DNA of 33,916 bases. Origin: Acidobacteriota bacterium. GTDB taxonomy: Bacteria; Acidobacteriota; Vicinamibacteria; Vicinamibacterales; UBA8438. The position numbers and the translations under genes are program-made. The first letter of the stretch is position 1. Every line of letters starts with the position of its first letter. The notes under the pieces are model-generated. The model searched no databases and was not told where the DNA came from. It saw only the letters and a program-made list of their open reading frames with translations. Where the stretch lies: the NCBI GenBank assembly GCA_011523845.1, contig WTFV01000041.1:1-33916 (forward strand). Direction: 5' to 3'. Below, piece by piece: positions 25,076 to 32,201 of this stretch.

Positions 25076-25633
25076 ATGCACGCCCCGCTGATGCGCCCCC
25101 GGACGCGAGCAGGAACCCGGCCCATGCCGTCGGCAACACCGCCGGCCGCACCGCTCCCGCACGACCTGCCGCAGGCAATCCCGCCGAACGCGAGCTTCGC
25201 CGCCGGCGACCTGCTCGACGCGCCGGCCGACGCGATCTGCAATCCCGTGAACCTCGTCGGCGTGATGGGCCGCGGGCTGGCCCTGCAGTTCCGCACGCGC
25301 TGGCCCGCGAGCTACCGCGCCTACCGCGCCGCGCTCAGAAGCGGCCGGCTCCGCAGCGGACGCGTCCACGCGCACCCCCTGCCCGACGGCCGGCACGTGC
25401 TGCACTGCCCGACCAAGGACCACTGGCGGGAGCGGTCCTCAATCACCCTGGTGCGCGCCACCATCGACGCCATCGGCCCCTGCTGCATCCGCCACGGCAT
25501 CCGGTCGGTCGCCGTCCCGCCGCTCGGCTGCGGCCTCGGCGGCCTCGACTGGACGGTCGTGCGCGCGCTGCTGCTCGACGCCGCCGCCCGGCGCCCCGAA
25601 CTGCGCTGGATCCTCTACGGGCCGGCGCACTGA
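25076..25633 (+). CDS. DarG-type macrodomain protein (ADP-ribosyl-DNA hydrolase-like), without DarT
   Basis: 185 aa. After a disordered 35-residue N-terminus the protein is a single macrodomain of the DarG/TARG1 class: ICNPVNLVGVMGRGLALQF (54-72), PTKDHWR (112-118) and PPLGCGLGGLDW (148-159). Lys114 in PTK lines up with the reported catalytic Lys of DarG and TARG1 enzymes, which remove ADP-ribose from thymidines in DNA. Canonical DarG is longer and follows the toxin DarT; neither the extra C-terminal domain nor any DarT-like gene is present. The start follows GGAGACTGACC. A role as an antidote to host DarT defence is an inference from the missing toxin and the mobile setting. Confidence 0.82.
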   Translation: MHAPLMRPRTRAGTRPMPSATPPAAPLPHDLPQAIPPNASFAAGDLLDAPADAICNPVNLVGVMGRGLALQFRTRWPASYRAYRAALRSGRLRSGRVHAHPLPDGRHVLHCPTKDHWRERSSITLVRATIDAIGPCCIRHGIRSVAVPPLGCGLGGLDWTVVRALLLDAAARRPELRWILYGPAH

Positions 25634-25652
25634 GAACGACTGGAGATCGACC

Positions 25653-25994
25653 ATGAACCGCACAATCCTTGCACGCCCGGCGCCGCGGCCGGGAATCCGG
25701 CAGCCGAACGATTCGATGCCAGCGAAACCGGGACGTTCGCACCGGGGCGAACCGGGCTGGTCCCCGCCGTCCACGCGGGGACCGGCCACCGCCGTCCGCC
25801 GCTTCCGCGGCCGCCTGTTCGGCAACGACGCGGACCGGCACGCTTGCTGGTGCATCCGCTGCACGCTGCACCGGCTGGGCATCTGGCGCCGCGAACACGT
25901 GCGCTACGGCCGAAGCGCCTGGGTGCGCACCACCGTGTTCGGTGTCCGCATCCGACCGGACCGCTGCGCGTTCCCACTCGACGAACAGCGCTGA
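25653..25994 (+). CDS. Hypothetical basic protein
   Basis: 113 aa, unrecognised. The N-terminal 45 residues are Pro/Arg-rich and probably disordered. The rest (VRRFRGRLFGNDADRHACWC then IRCTLHRLGIWRREHVRYGR) is basic with closely spaced Cys and His, so a small metal-binding site is conceivable. The ATG has a good ribosome-binding site (GGAGATCGACC) 19 bases after the macrodomain stop, in the same operon. Confidence 0.5.
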   Translation: MNRTILARPAPRPGIRQPNDSMPAKPGRSHRGEPGWSPPSTRGPATAVRRFRGRLFGNDADRHACWCIRCTLHRLGIWRREHVRYGRSAWVRTTVFGVRIRPDRCAFPLDEQR

Positions 25995-26024
25995 ACGGCG
26001 CCAGGCGGGCGTACAGTACCCGCG

Positions 26025-27128
26025 ATGACGACCACCACCACCCGCACGAACCGGCGGCGCGCCAACGCGCAGGGCGACGCTGGCGACTGGCGCCTCGCCC
26101 GGCACGACTTCCACCTGGCGACGCCTGCCGGCGCCCACAACGACTCGCGCCCCTACCCGGTGGCCGTTCCGCGCGGCGGCCCCTGCCCGACCGAGCGTGC
26201 CGCCGCGCCGTTCCTGCCGCTGGCCGGCCCGCCGCCGTCCAGCGCCCACCGGCTGTCGACCGCCACGGCGGTCCAGACCTTCGGGTTCCGGCGCCTGCAC
26301 CAGGCGGTGCTCGCCTGCCTGCGCCGCGAACGCGCCCGGGCGCAGGTCGGCGCCGAGCAGCGCCGCGCGGCCGAGGCCGCCGCCGAGCGGATCGAGCGGC
26401 TCGCCGCGTCGCTGAGCAGAAGCACCGCCACACCGATCGAGGTCTCCTTCGACAGCCCGCGCGGGATGCCGGCCGCAGGGGCCGGCGGCGCGGCGCCGCG
26501 GATCCGCCTGCGCATCGGCAACGACCCGGAGCACGGCGCAGCCGACGGCGCGCTGCCGCTGACGCTCGACGTCGACCCGGCCGACCCGCTGGTGAACCCG
26601 AAGGTCGCCGCCGGCGGCGTGCGGATCGACGTCGCGCCGCCCGGGCTCGGACGCCTCGCGCGGATCGCCGCGACCGACGGCGCCGGGTTCCGGCCGCCCG
26701 CCCTGACGCCGCGGATGCTGCTCGCCGCCGCGCGCGCCTGCGCCGCAGGCTCCGCCGTCCGCGTCAGGACACGCGCGGTCGACGGCGCGGTCGAGCCGCA
26801 GCTCGAAGCCTGCGCGCCCGAAGCGCTCGCCCGTCTGCTGCTGGCCCGCTGCTGGCCGCGGCTGACGCCGGAGGACCCGCAGAGCGCCTGGATCATCCAG
26901 CTGTCGAAGCAACCCGACGATCCGGATGCGCAACGCACCGCGCTGGCGCGCTGCGAGCGCGACTCCCGCACGATCCTGATGAACGAACGCGCCGTCGACG
27001 CCGAGGAGAACAACGCCGTGGCCAGCCTCGTGGCCGCGCTGCGCGCCGCCGGGCGCGACCCGGGCGAGCGCTACTGGACGCACTGCCGCACGCGATACCC
27101 GGCCACAATCGAAGAGGCGGCGGCGTAA
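26025..27128 (+). CDS. Hypothetical protein with central helix and repeated basic motifs
   Basis: 367 aa, no family recognised. Residues 1-85 are low-complexity. Around 90-130 there is a long helix rich in Arg, Ala and Glu (RRERARAQVGAEQRRAAEAA), probably coiled coil. The C-terminal half looks folded and contains a segment SAWIIQLSKQPDDPD and SRTILMNERAVDAEEN. No signal peptide or membrane segment. The gene is 30 bases downstream of the previous one on the same strand. Consistent codon usage supports a real gene. Confidence 0.6.
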   Translation: MTTTTTRTNRRRANAQGDAGDWRLARHDFHLATPAGAHNDSRPYPVAVPRGGPCPTERAAAPFLPLAGPPPSSAHRLSTATAVQTFGFRRLHQAVLACLRRERARAQVGAEQRRAAEAAAERIERLAASLSRSTATPIEVSFDSPRGMPAAGAGGAAPRIRLRIGNDPEHGAADGALPLTLDVDPADPLVNPKVAAGGVRIDVAPPGLGRLARIAATDGAGFRPPALTPRMLLAAARACAAGSAVRVRTRAVDGAVEPQLEACAPEALARLLLARCWPRLTPEDPQSAWIIQLSKQPDDPDAQRTALARCERDSRTILMNERAVDAEENNAVASLVAALRAAGRDPGERYWTHCRTRYPATIEEAAA

Positions 27129-27162
27129 GACCGCAGACCGCCGTCCCTCAACGTCCGGATGC

Positions 27163-27168
27163 TATCCT
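27163..27168 (+). promoter_or_regulatory. Candidate extended -10 for the toxin-antitoxin-like pair
   Basis: TATCCT preceded by TGC (TGCTATCCT) lies 16 bases before the ATG at 27185. The 56-base gap after the upstream gene suggests its own promoter for the following two-gene unit. No -35 box is evident. Confidence 0.35.
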
Positions 27169-27184
27169 GCTGACCTCTGCACCA

Positions 27185-27676
27185 ATGCCGCCGCACGCCA
27201 CGCACGCGCCGGGGACCGCGCCGCTGAGCCTGCACGACTTCCCTGCCGCGATCAGCGCCGAATGGCCGGACGGCGACCTGAAACGGGCGATACTCCACGA
27301 CCTGCCCCGGCGGTTCCACGGCCTCGACCGCCGGCGGCAACACGACGTGTTGCGGCAACGCCCGAAGCTCACGCGGACGCGATGGGACGCCCTGCTGGCC
27401 GCCACCGTCGAACACATCGCGGAACTGCACGGCCACACGGCTCCCGAATGGGTCGATGAGCCCGAACGGTTCCTGGCCATCACGTGGATCGCCTCCGACA
27501 TTCCCTCGATCCGGCGCAACGCCATCGCCTATGCTCCGGCCGCCTTCATCCGGCACGGCGCACTGCCCGACCCGCGGGATCTGGACCGCCGGGGAGGAGA
27601 ACGCCATGAATGGTGCCCTGAACCGCGACGACATCCTCCAGCTCTTCAACGAACTTGCCGGGAAGCTGAAGAATAG
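27185..27676 (+). CDS. Partner protein of a DUF6036-type nucleotidyltransferase pair
   Basis: 163 aa. The C-terminal part, HIAELHGHTAPEWVDEPERF followed by an RRNAIAYAPAAFIRHGAL segment, is the pattern of the small proteins that commonly sit just upstream of DUF6036-family nucleotidyltransferases in putative toxin-antitoxin units. I recognise this pairing from memory, not from a search. The N-terminal part (LSLHDFPAAISAEWPDGDLK) is unrelated to any family I know. The gene ends 71 bp inside the next gene in a different frame, so the last 24 residues overlap it. The upstream part of the same frame is not coding; the ATG at 27185 is the first good start. Confidence 0.65.
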   Translation: MPPHATHAPGTAPLSLHDFPAAISAEWPDGDLKRAILHDLPRRFHGLDRRRQHDVLRQRPKLTRTRWDALLAATVEHIAELHGHTAPEWVDEPERFLAITWIASDIPSIRRNAIAYAPAAFIRHGALPDPRDLDRRGGERHEWCPEPRRHPPALQRTCREAEE

Positions 27677-28274
27677 GGGCGTCCGCGGACACATCTACAT
27701 CGTCGGCGGCGCGGCCATGATCTTCGGCTTCCGGCGCGAGCGGACGACCCACGACGTCGACGCGAGAATCGAGAACGACAAGGAAGCCGTCCTCGCGGCG
27801 GCGGCCGAGATCGCCGAAGCCCACGACCTGCGCACCGACTGGCTGAATGAGAATGCGACGCTGTTCATGCCCCACGGCAAGGACCCGCGACCCCGACCCG
27901 TATTCAACACGCCCGACCTCGTCGTGACCGGAGCCTCCACCGAACACCTGCTCGCCATGAAGCTCGAGGCCGCCCGGGAAAGCGATGCCGACGACATCCG
28001 GACCTTGCTGCACAGCCTCGGCATCCGGTCCGAGAGCGACGCGATCGCCATCCACGACGGCATCTTCCCCCGCACGCCGTTGCGGGAACACGGACTCGAG
28101 ATCCTCCGCACCGCAATAGCGGCCCGCTCCACCGGCCAGCCGAGCCGCGAGGGCAGTACTCCGGAAACCAACGACACCGTACCGGAGAATCCGCCGCGCC
28201 CTCCCGCGCCCGCCAAGGGCGCGGCTGACGCCGCAGCCAGGAACGCGGAACAACGAGGGCCCTCGCGGTCCTGA
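27606..28274 (+). CDS. DUF6036-type nucleotidyltransferase (MNT fold), putative toxin-antitoxin component
   Basis: 222 aa. The minimal-nucleotidyltransferase signature is clear: IYIVGGAAMIFGF (30-42) followed by RTTHDVDARI (46-55), with the paired Asp residues that bind metal, and later the conserved HLLAMKLEAARESDADDIRTL helix typical of this family. The C-terminal 55 residues are a disordered Pro/Ala-rich tail beyond the usual domain. Such enzymes transfer nucleotides to a protein or tRNA target and form type IV-like or MenAT/AbiE-like systems. The ATG is preceded by GGAGGAGAACGCC. The translation start lies within the partner gene. Base composition is a little lower in GC than the neighbours, suggesting separate acquisition. 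Confidence 0.8.
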   Translation: MNGALNRDDILQLFNELAGKLKNRGVRGHIYIVGGAAMIFGFRRERTTHDVDARIENDKEAVLAAAAEIAEAHDLRTDWLNENATLFMPHGKDPRPRPVFNTPDLVVTGASTEHLLAMKLEAARESDADDIRTLLHSLGIRSESDAIAIHDGIFPRTPLREHGLEILRTAIAARSTGQPSREGSTPETNDTVPENPPRPPAPAKGAADAAARNAEQRGPSRS

Positions 28275-28347
28275 CCGGAACGGAGCCCGCACGCCACCCG
28301 CCGACGCCGGACCCGCACAAGGGCCGGCACCGCCTCACGGAGATACC

Positions 28348-29175
28348 ATGCCCCACGACAATCCCGCACCGCCCCGCCACGAGCTCGCCAACCTGACCCG
28401 TCCGCTGTGCGTCATCGACACCGAGTGGACCGGCCCCTCGCCGGCCGACGCCCGGCTCGTGAGCCTCGCCGTCCACAAGCTGCTGCCCGGCGGCGCCGTC
28501 GAAGAGCGCCAGTGGTTCGTCAACCCGGAGACCGCCATCGATCCGGGATCGGGAGCCGTGCACGGCATCACCGACGAGCAGGCCGCCGCGTGGCCGCCGT
28601 TCCGGACCGTCGCGGCCGAGGTCGCCGCGTTCCTCGAAGGCGCCGACATCGGCGGCTACGCCGTCTCCTCCGACGTCCAGATCCTCGAACGCGAGATCGA
28701 GCGGGCAGGCTGCGAGCTGCACACCGCGGACCTGCGCATCGTCGACCCGCTGCGGCTGTGGCAGAAGCGCGAGCCGCGCAAGCTGACCGACGCCTACGAG
28801 CGCTTCGTGGGTCCGGTCCCCGGCACGCTGCGCGCGCACGACGCCGGCGACGACGCGCGGATGACCGTCGCCGTCATCGAGGCGATGGCCGGATCGGCCA
28901 GCGTCGACGAGCTGCACGCCGAAGGCAACCCGAACATGATCGACGTCGCCGGGAAGTTCGTGCGCGACGAGCAGGGCCGCGTCACCTTCGGCTTCGGCAG
29001 ACACCGCGGCGACCCGGTCGACGCACATCCCGACTTCCTCGACTGGATGCTCGGAAAGGACTTCGCCCCGTCCACCCTCGCCGTCGCCCGCGCCGAGCTC
29101 CACCGGATCTGCGAAGCGCCCCCCGAGCCGGACGATCCCGACGCCGGGGAGATCGACGACGACATTCCCTTCTGA
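28348..29175 (+). CDS. DnaQ-type DEDDh exonuclease with ExoX-like C-terminal module and SSB-type tail
   Basis: 275 aa. Residues 19-180 are a DEDDh 3'-5' exonuclease: VIDTEWTG (Asp24, Glu26), SSDVQIL (Asp109) and HDAGDD (His164, Asp169, HxAxxD). Residues 211-252, RVTFGFGRHRGDPVDAHPDF followed by LDWMLGKDF, match the small C-terminal module found in ExoX-like exonucleases. The protein ends in an acidic linker and DDDIPF (270-275), identical to the tip of bacterial SSB that docks onto RecQ, PriA, RecO, ExoI and others. It lacks an OB fold, so it is not SSB. The ATG follows CGGAGATACC. The tail suggests it recruits or competes for SSB partners. Confidence 0.85.
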   Translation: MPHDNPAPPRHELANLTRPLCVIDTEWTGPSPADARLVSLAVHKLLPGGAVEERQWFVNPETAIDPGSGAVHGITDEQAAAWPPFRTVAAEVAAFLEGADIGGYAVSSDVQILEREIERAGCELHTADLRIVDPLRLWQKREPRKLTDAYERFVGPVPGTLRAHDAGDDARMTVAVIEAMAGSASVDELHAEGNPNMIDVAGKFVRDEQGRVTFGFGRHRGDPVDAHPDFLDWMLGKDFAPSTLAVARAELHRICEAPPEPDDPDAGEIDDDIPF

Positions 29176-29258
29176 CCGTTCGCGCGGACAGGCCGAAGCC
29201 GGCGCGAAGACGAACGCGCGACCCGCGGGCGCGGATCGCACGTCAGCAAGCCCGCGCC

Positions 29259-29290
29259 GCAGCCGCCGCGCCGCGCCCCGCGGCGGCTGC
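29259..29290. terminator. Perfect inverted repeat between convergent genes, probable bidirectional terminator
   Basis: GCAGCCGCCGCG (29259-29270) and CGCGGCGGCTGC (29279-29290) are fully complementary, with an 8-base loop. The 12-bp GC stem lies between the exonuclease stop and the convergent VirB2-like gene stop, the right place for a terminator serving both. No T-run. Confidence 0.55.
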
Positions 29291-29319
29291 AGGATGCAGG
29301 TCGATGCCGGCCCGCCGGA

Positions 29320-29889
29320 CTAGCAGTCCGCCGTCAGGCCGATCCAGGTGAGGAACCCCGGCGCAGCGAGCACCATGCCGGCGCCGAAGACCAGGCCCGC
29401 GATGGCGGACTTCGAGCCGCCCTCGCCAAATGCGAACATCAGACCACCGATAATCACCGCGATAACCGCGAGCCCCTTGCCGATCTGGTTCTTGAACGCC
29501 GCGCACAGCTCGTTCACGGCATTGATCCACGGGCCGGCCGCCCACGCCGGCTCGACCGCGAGCACGAAGAACACGAAGACCGCCGCGGCCGGCACGAGCC
29601 AACGCCGCAGCAGCACCGGATCGGGAACCGCGACCAGCAGCGCCGCGCGCGCGGCGGCCACGGCGCCGAACCCGCCGCGCCGCATCCGGATCACGGCGCG
29701 GAACGCCCGCCGGCGCAGCAACCCCGGCAGCCACGGGGCGTTGGCGAACAGCGCCGCCACCCCCACGCTCAGGACCGCCAGCCCCATGCCGAGCCAACGC
29801 GGGGCGCATGCGCCGAAGAGCGCCACCGCCGACAGCAGCACCCCGGTCCCGAACACGAACGACAACCCCGCCTTCTGATACCACCGCAT
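29320..29889 (-). CDS. VirB2/TrbC-family conjugative pilin with N-terminal extension
   Basis: 189 aa. The C-terminal 90 residues are a standard VirB2 prepilin: signal-like helix (LVPAAAVFVFFVLAVEPAWA, cleavage expected after AWA at 117), then a loop WINAVNELCAAFKNQIGK, a first helix GLAVIAVIIGGLMFAF, a short charged turn GEGGSKSAI and a second helix AGLVFGAGMVLAAPGFL. Before it are about 98 extra residues with two more hydrophobic helices, unusual for pilins. The ATG at 29889 has an AAGGAGG site 10 bases upstream. It is the only type IV secretion component visible; it is isolated on the minus strand. It supports a conjugative nature of the element. Confidence 0.75.
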   Translation of the reverse strand: MRWYQKAGLSFVFGTGVLLSAVALFGACAPRWLGMGLAVLSVGVAALFANAPWLPGLLRRRAFRAVIRMRRGGFGAVAAARAALLVAVPDPVLLRRWLVPAAAVFVFFVLAVEPAWAAGPWINAVNELCAAFKNQIGKGLAVIAVIIGGLMFAFGEGGSKSAIAGLVFGAGMVLAAPGFLTWIGLTADC

Positions 29890-30271
29890 CGCCTCATCGC
29901 CTCCTTCCGGACCGACCCCGCAGGTCCGGTGAATCCGCCGAGTCCGGATCCAAACGTAAGGGAGCGATGCCGCCGGACGGCACGCCGGCCGGCGGCCCCC
30001 GGTTCCTACACTCTCCGCGTGCGCACATGCCCCGACGAGACGAACAGCCCGAGCTGCCCATCCCCGCCGCCCCCCCGGCGGCGTCCGGAAGCAGCCTGCG
30101 CTGCGGCCCGCCGGGCCGCGGCGCACCCCGCGGGGCCGGTGCACCGAGCGCGGGCCGATCAGCGCCAAGCGCTACGAGCGCCCCGACGGGCACGACGGAC
30201 CGCACGCCGCGACCGGCAGCCGCTGGCGGTCGCGCCCGAGGCGCTGAAACACGCGGAATGGAGACGACCCA
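29890..30271. other. Divergent intergenic region, possible frameshifted small gene
   Basis: Between the VirB2-like gene and the plus-strand gene at 30272. A plus-strand frame from 30027 begins plausibly (MPRRDEQPELPIPAAPPAAS) and a different frame between about 30140 and 30246 also reads protein-like (RCTERGPISAKRYERPDGHD), ending in a stop. A single-base shift near 30120-30135 would join them into a small Cys-containing protein. I cannot tell whether this is a sequencing error, a decayed gene or chance. Confidence 0.3.
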
Positions 30272-31591
30272 ATGGAGACCTACGGAGTTGACACCGGCCT
30301 GATCGTCGCAGCCGTCGCCCTGCTGGCGGCCTGCATCGCGCTGGCGCGGGCGAAGAGCGCCTCGAAACCGCAGGGGGACGACGACCCGGACGTGCTCTAC
30401 GAGATCCTCAAGGAGGTGCGCAACGGCGACGCCACGCTCGGCCAGATGAACGGCACGCTGCACCACCAGCACTCCGCGATGGACAGGATCGCAGCGACGC
30501 TGGAGGCCATGCGCCAGAGCGCCGACGACCACGCCAGCGACGTCAAGAGCGGCATCGGGGCGCTCTCGGGCGCCGTCGATGCCGCGCGCACCGAGGCGGG
30601 AGCGCGCGACGAGGCGCTGGGGAAGCGCATCGACGAGGCCCGGGCCGAGACAGCCGCGCGCGACCAGTCGATGGTCGAGCGGATCAACAACGCCGGCGCC
30701 CAGGCGGCGGAGGCGCGGGAGAACGCAGCCGACGCGAACCTGACCGCCGGCGGGCTGCGCAAGGACGTCAACGGTCTCAATCAGTACCTCACGGAGTTCC
30801 CTAAGCTGCGCGGGGCCATCGACGCGCTGCAGCAGGACATTGCCGCGATCACGGAGAGCACCGCCGCCATCCCGGAGCTGGGCGCCGCCATCAGCGGTCT
30901 GCAGGAGAACCTCGCCGCAATCGTCGAAGTGACGTCGAAGCAGAAGACGCGGACGAAGCAGAAGAAGGACACGCCGCGCGCCGGCAACCGGCGGGGCCGG
31001 ACCGCCTCCACCGCCGAGGACGCCCCGAAGGAGACACCCCCGAGCGCCGAAGCGCAGCCGGGCGACGGAGCGAAGATCGGCGCCGCCGGCAACCGGACCG
31101 GCACGGCCCCGGGGGAAAAAGCCGCGGCGGCCGCCGCCGCGCAGGACCCGACCCCCGCAGGGGCGACGGCGGGCGACGGCGCCCCCGGCGACAAGCACGA
31201 AGACCGGCAGGAAGCCCGGCCGACCACCGGCACCGCCGAGACCGGCGAACCCGAGGGCGACGGCAGCGCCGCCGGCAGGGCGGACACGAGAACGGACATA
31301 CCCGCCCAACCCGTCCGGCAGACCACAGAACCGGCCGGGAGCGAAGCACCCGAGACCGGCCACGCCGCCGAACCCGGAGCCGCGCCGAGCAGCGGAGCCG
31401 GCACGAAGGCCGAACCCGCTGCCGAAACGCCGGCGCCGGCCGGCAACGGCGCGCCCGACACCGGCGACACCGCCGACAACGGCGAGGCTGACGCCGGGGC
31501 CACGGCACGGGCCGGCACGGACGCCGGAAAGGCTCCGCCCGCCGGTGCCCGCGCCCCCGGCGCCGGCCAGCAGACCGAGGCCAGGCCATGA
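30272..31591 (+). CDS. Membrane-anchored coiled-coil protein with long disordered tail
   Basis: 439 aa. One N-terminal transmembrane helix (GLIVAAVALLAACIALARA, residues 9-27) anchors a long alpha-helical coiled coil (about 45-225) with repeated motifs such as DAARTEAGARDEALGKRIDE and IDALQQDIAAITESTAAIPE. From about 226 to the end it is a low-complexity Ala/Gly/Pro/Thr/Glu tail. This resembles methyl-accepting or SMC-like spacer proteins in shape only; no signalling motif is seen. The tail probably stays in the cytoplasm. The ribosome-binding site is GGAGACGACC. The 3' end overlaps an ATGA start and another frame downstream. Confidence 0.65.
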   Translation: METYGVDTGLIVAAVALLAACIALARAKSASKPQGDDDPDVLYEILKEVRNGDATLGQMNGTLHHQHSAMDRIAATLEAMRQSADDHASDVKSGIGALSGAVDAARTEAGARDEALGKRIDEARAETAARDQSMVERINNAGAQAAEARENAADANLTAGGLRKDVNGLNQYLTEFPKLRGAIDALQQDIAAITESTAAIPELGAAISGLQENLAAIVEVTSKQKTRTKQKKDTPRAGNRRGRTASTAEDAPKETPPSAEAQPGDGAKIGAAGNRTGTAPGEKAAAAAAAQDPTPAGATAGDGAPGDKHEDRQEARPTTGTAETGEPEGDGSAAGRADTRTDIPAQPVRQTTEPAGSEAPETGHAAEPGAAPSSGAGTKAEPAAETPAPAGNGAPDTGDTADNGEADAGATARAGTDAGKAPPAGARAPGAGQQTEARP

Positions 31592-32009
31592 CGCGAGCCG
31601 AGTTCACCGCCGCGACCGCAGCCGCACCTTCTACGTCGACGAATGGTACGACCCGATCGTCGACGACGACGGATCCCTCGGCCTCTACGCGCACACCGGA
31701 GAGACCATCGACGTCGGCGACAACCTGCTCGCGCAGCTGACCGACGAGCCGGTCATGCTCACCGTGGGGGAGCTCCGCGACCGGCTCGGCCGCTACCCGG
31801 ACGACAACCCGGTGGTGCTGCCGAGCCGGAACAGCAGCTACGCAGGCATCGCCCACGGCGGGATCACGGCGGAGAGCATCGAGCAGGTCCTGCTGCGGCC
31901 CCACCCCGGGGCGCGCCCCCGCGAGGCGCGCTACGTCGCGGCCGGCCTCGCCGACCGTCACGCGCCCGACGCCTTCGAAGCCGTCCGCATCGGCCACGCC
32001 GCCCGCTGA
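31545..32009 (+). CDS. Small hypothetical acidic protein, start unclear (possible frameshift)
   Basis: The protein-like part is TFYVDEWYDPIVDDDGSLGL and onward to about residue 130 (HTGETIDVGDNLLAQLTDEP, LRDRLGRYPDDNPVVLPSRN), a compact acidic sequence unlike a shadow frame. Its only in-frame ATG at 31545 lies 47 bp inside the upstream gene. A natural start, ATG at 31588 overlapping the upstream stop as ATGA, is in another frame and reads MTRAEFTAATAAA before entering low complexity; a one-base shift near 31620-31630 would join it to the real frame. No family recognised. Confidence 0.45.
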   Translation: MPAPPAPASRPRPGHDASRVHRRDRSRTFYVDEWYDPIVDDDGSLGLYAHTGETIDVGDNLLAQLTDEPVMLTVGELRDRLGRYPDDNPVVLPSRNSSYAGIAHGGITAESIEQVLLRPHPGARPREARYVAAGLADRHAPDAFEAVRIGHAAR

Positions 32010-32017
32010 AGGCCCCC

Positions 32018-32130
32018 GACCGGCCGCGGGCCGTCACCACCCGCGGCCGTACCGCAGCACCGCCCCGAGCCCGCCCGATCCCGAGCGTTCCCCGCCGAAC
32101 GCCCGGCGGCCGGACACCGACACCCGGCCG
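32018..32130 (-). pseudogene. Remnant 3' end of a second beta-barrel gene (left repeat copy)
   Basis: This 113-bp segment is 85% identical, without gaps, to 33564-33676, the 3' end of the beta-barrel gene at the right edge. It includes a 37-bp exact match (32090-32126 with 33636-33672). On the minus strand it still encodes GRVSVSGRRAFGG...LRYGRGW and the stop codon, and many of the differences are silent, so it was a functional gene tail. The 5' remainder is missing, replaced by the two-gene cassette to the right. Confidence 0.75.
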
Positions 32131-32182
32131 GCTGCCCTTCCCAGAGAACAGAATTCTGTGGTCCGCCGGCGCACTTCACTGC

Positions 32183-32188
32183 TAGGAT
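32183..32188 (+). promoter_or_regulatory. Candidate extended -10 for the cassette
   Basis: TAGGAT preceded by TGC (TGCTAGGAT) ends 13 bases before the ATG at 32202. No strong -35 or ribosome-binding site is visible, so the cassette may be expressed from this promoter with a very short leader. Confidence 0.35.
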
Positions 32189-32201
32189 TCGCCCCAGAGA
32201 C

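Noticed and set aside
28348..29175. Single-stranded DNA-binding protein, suggested by the DDDIPF tail
   Set aside because: The body of the protein is a DEDDh exonuclease with all acidic residues; there is no OB fold.
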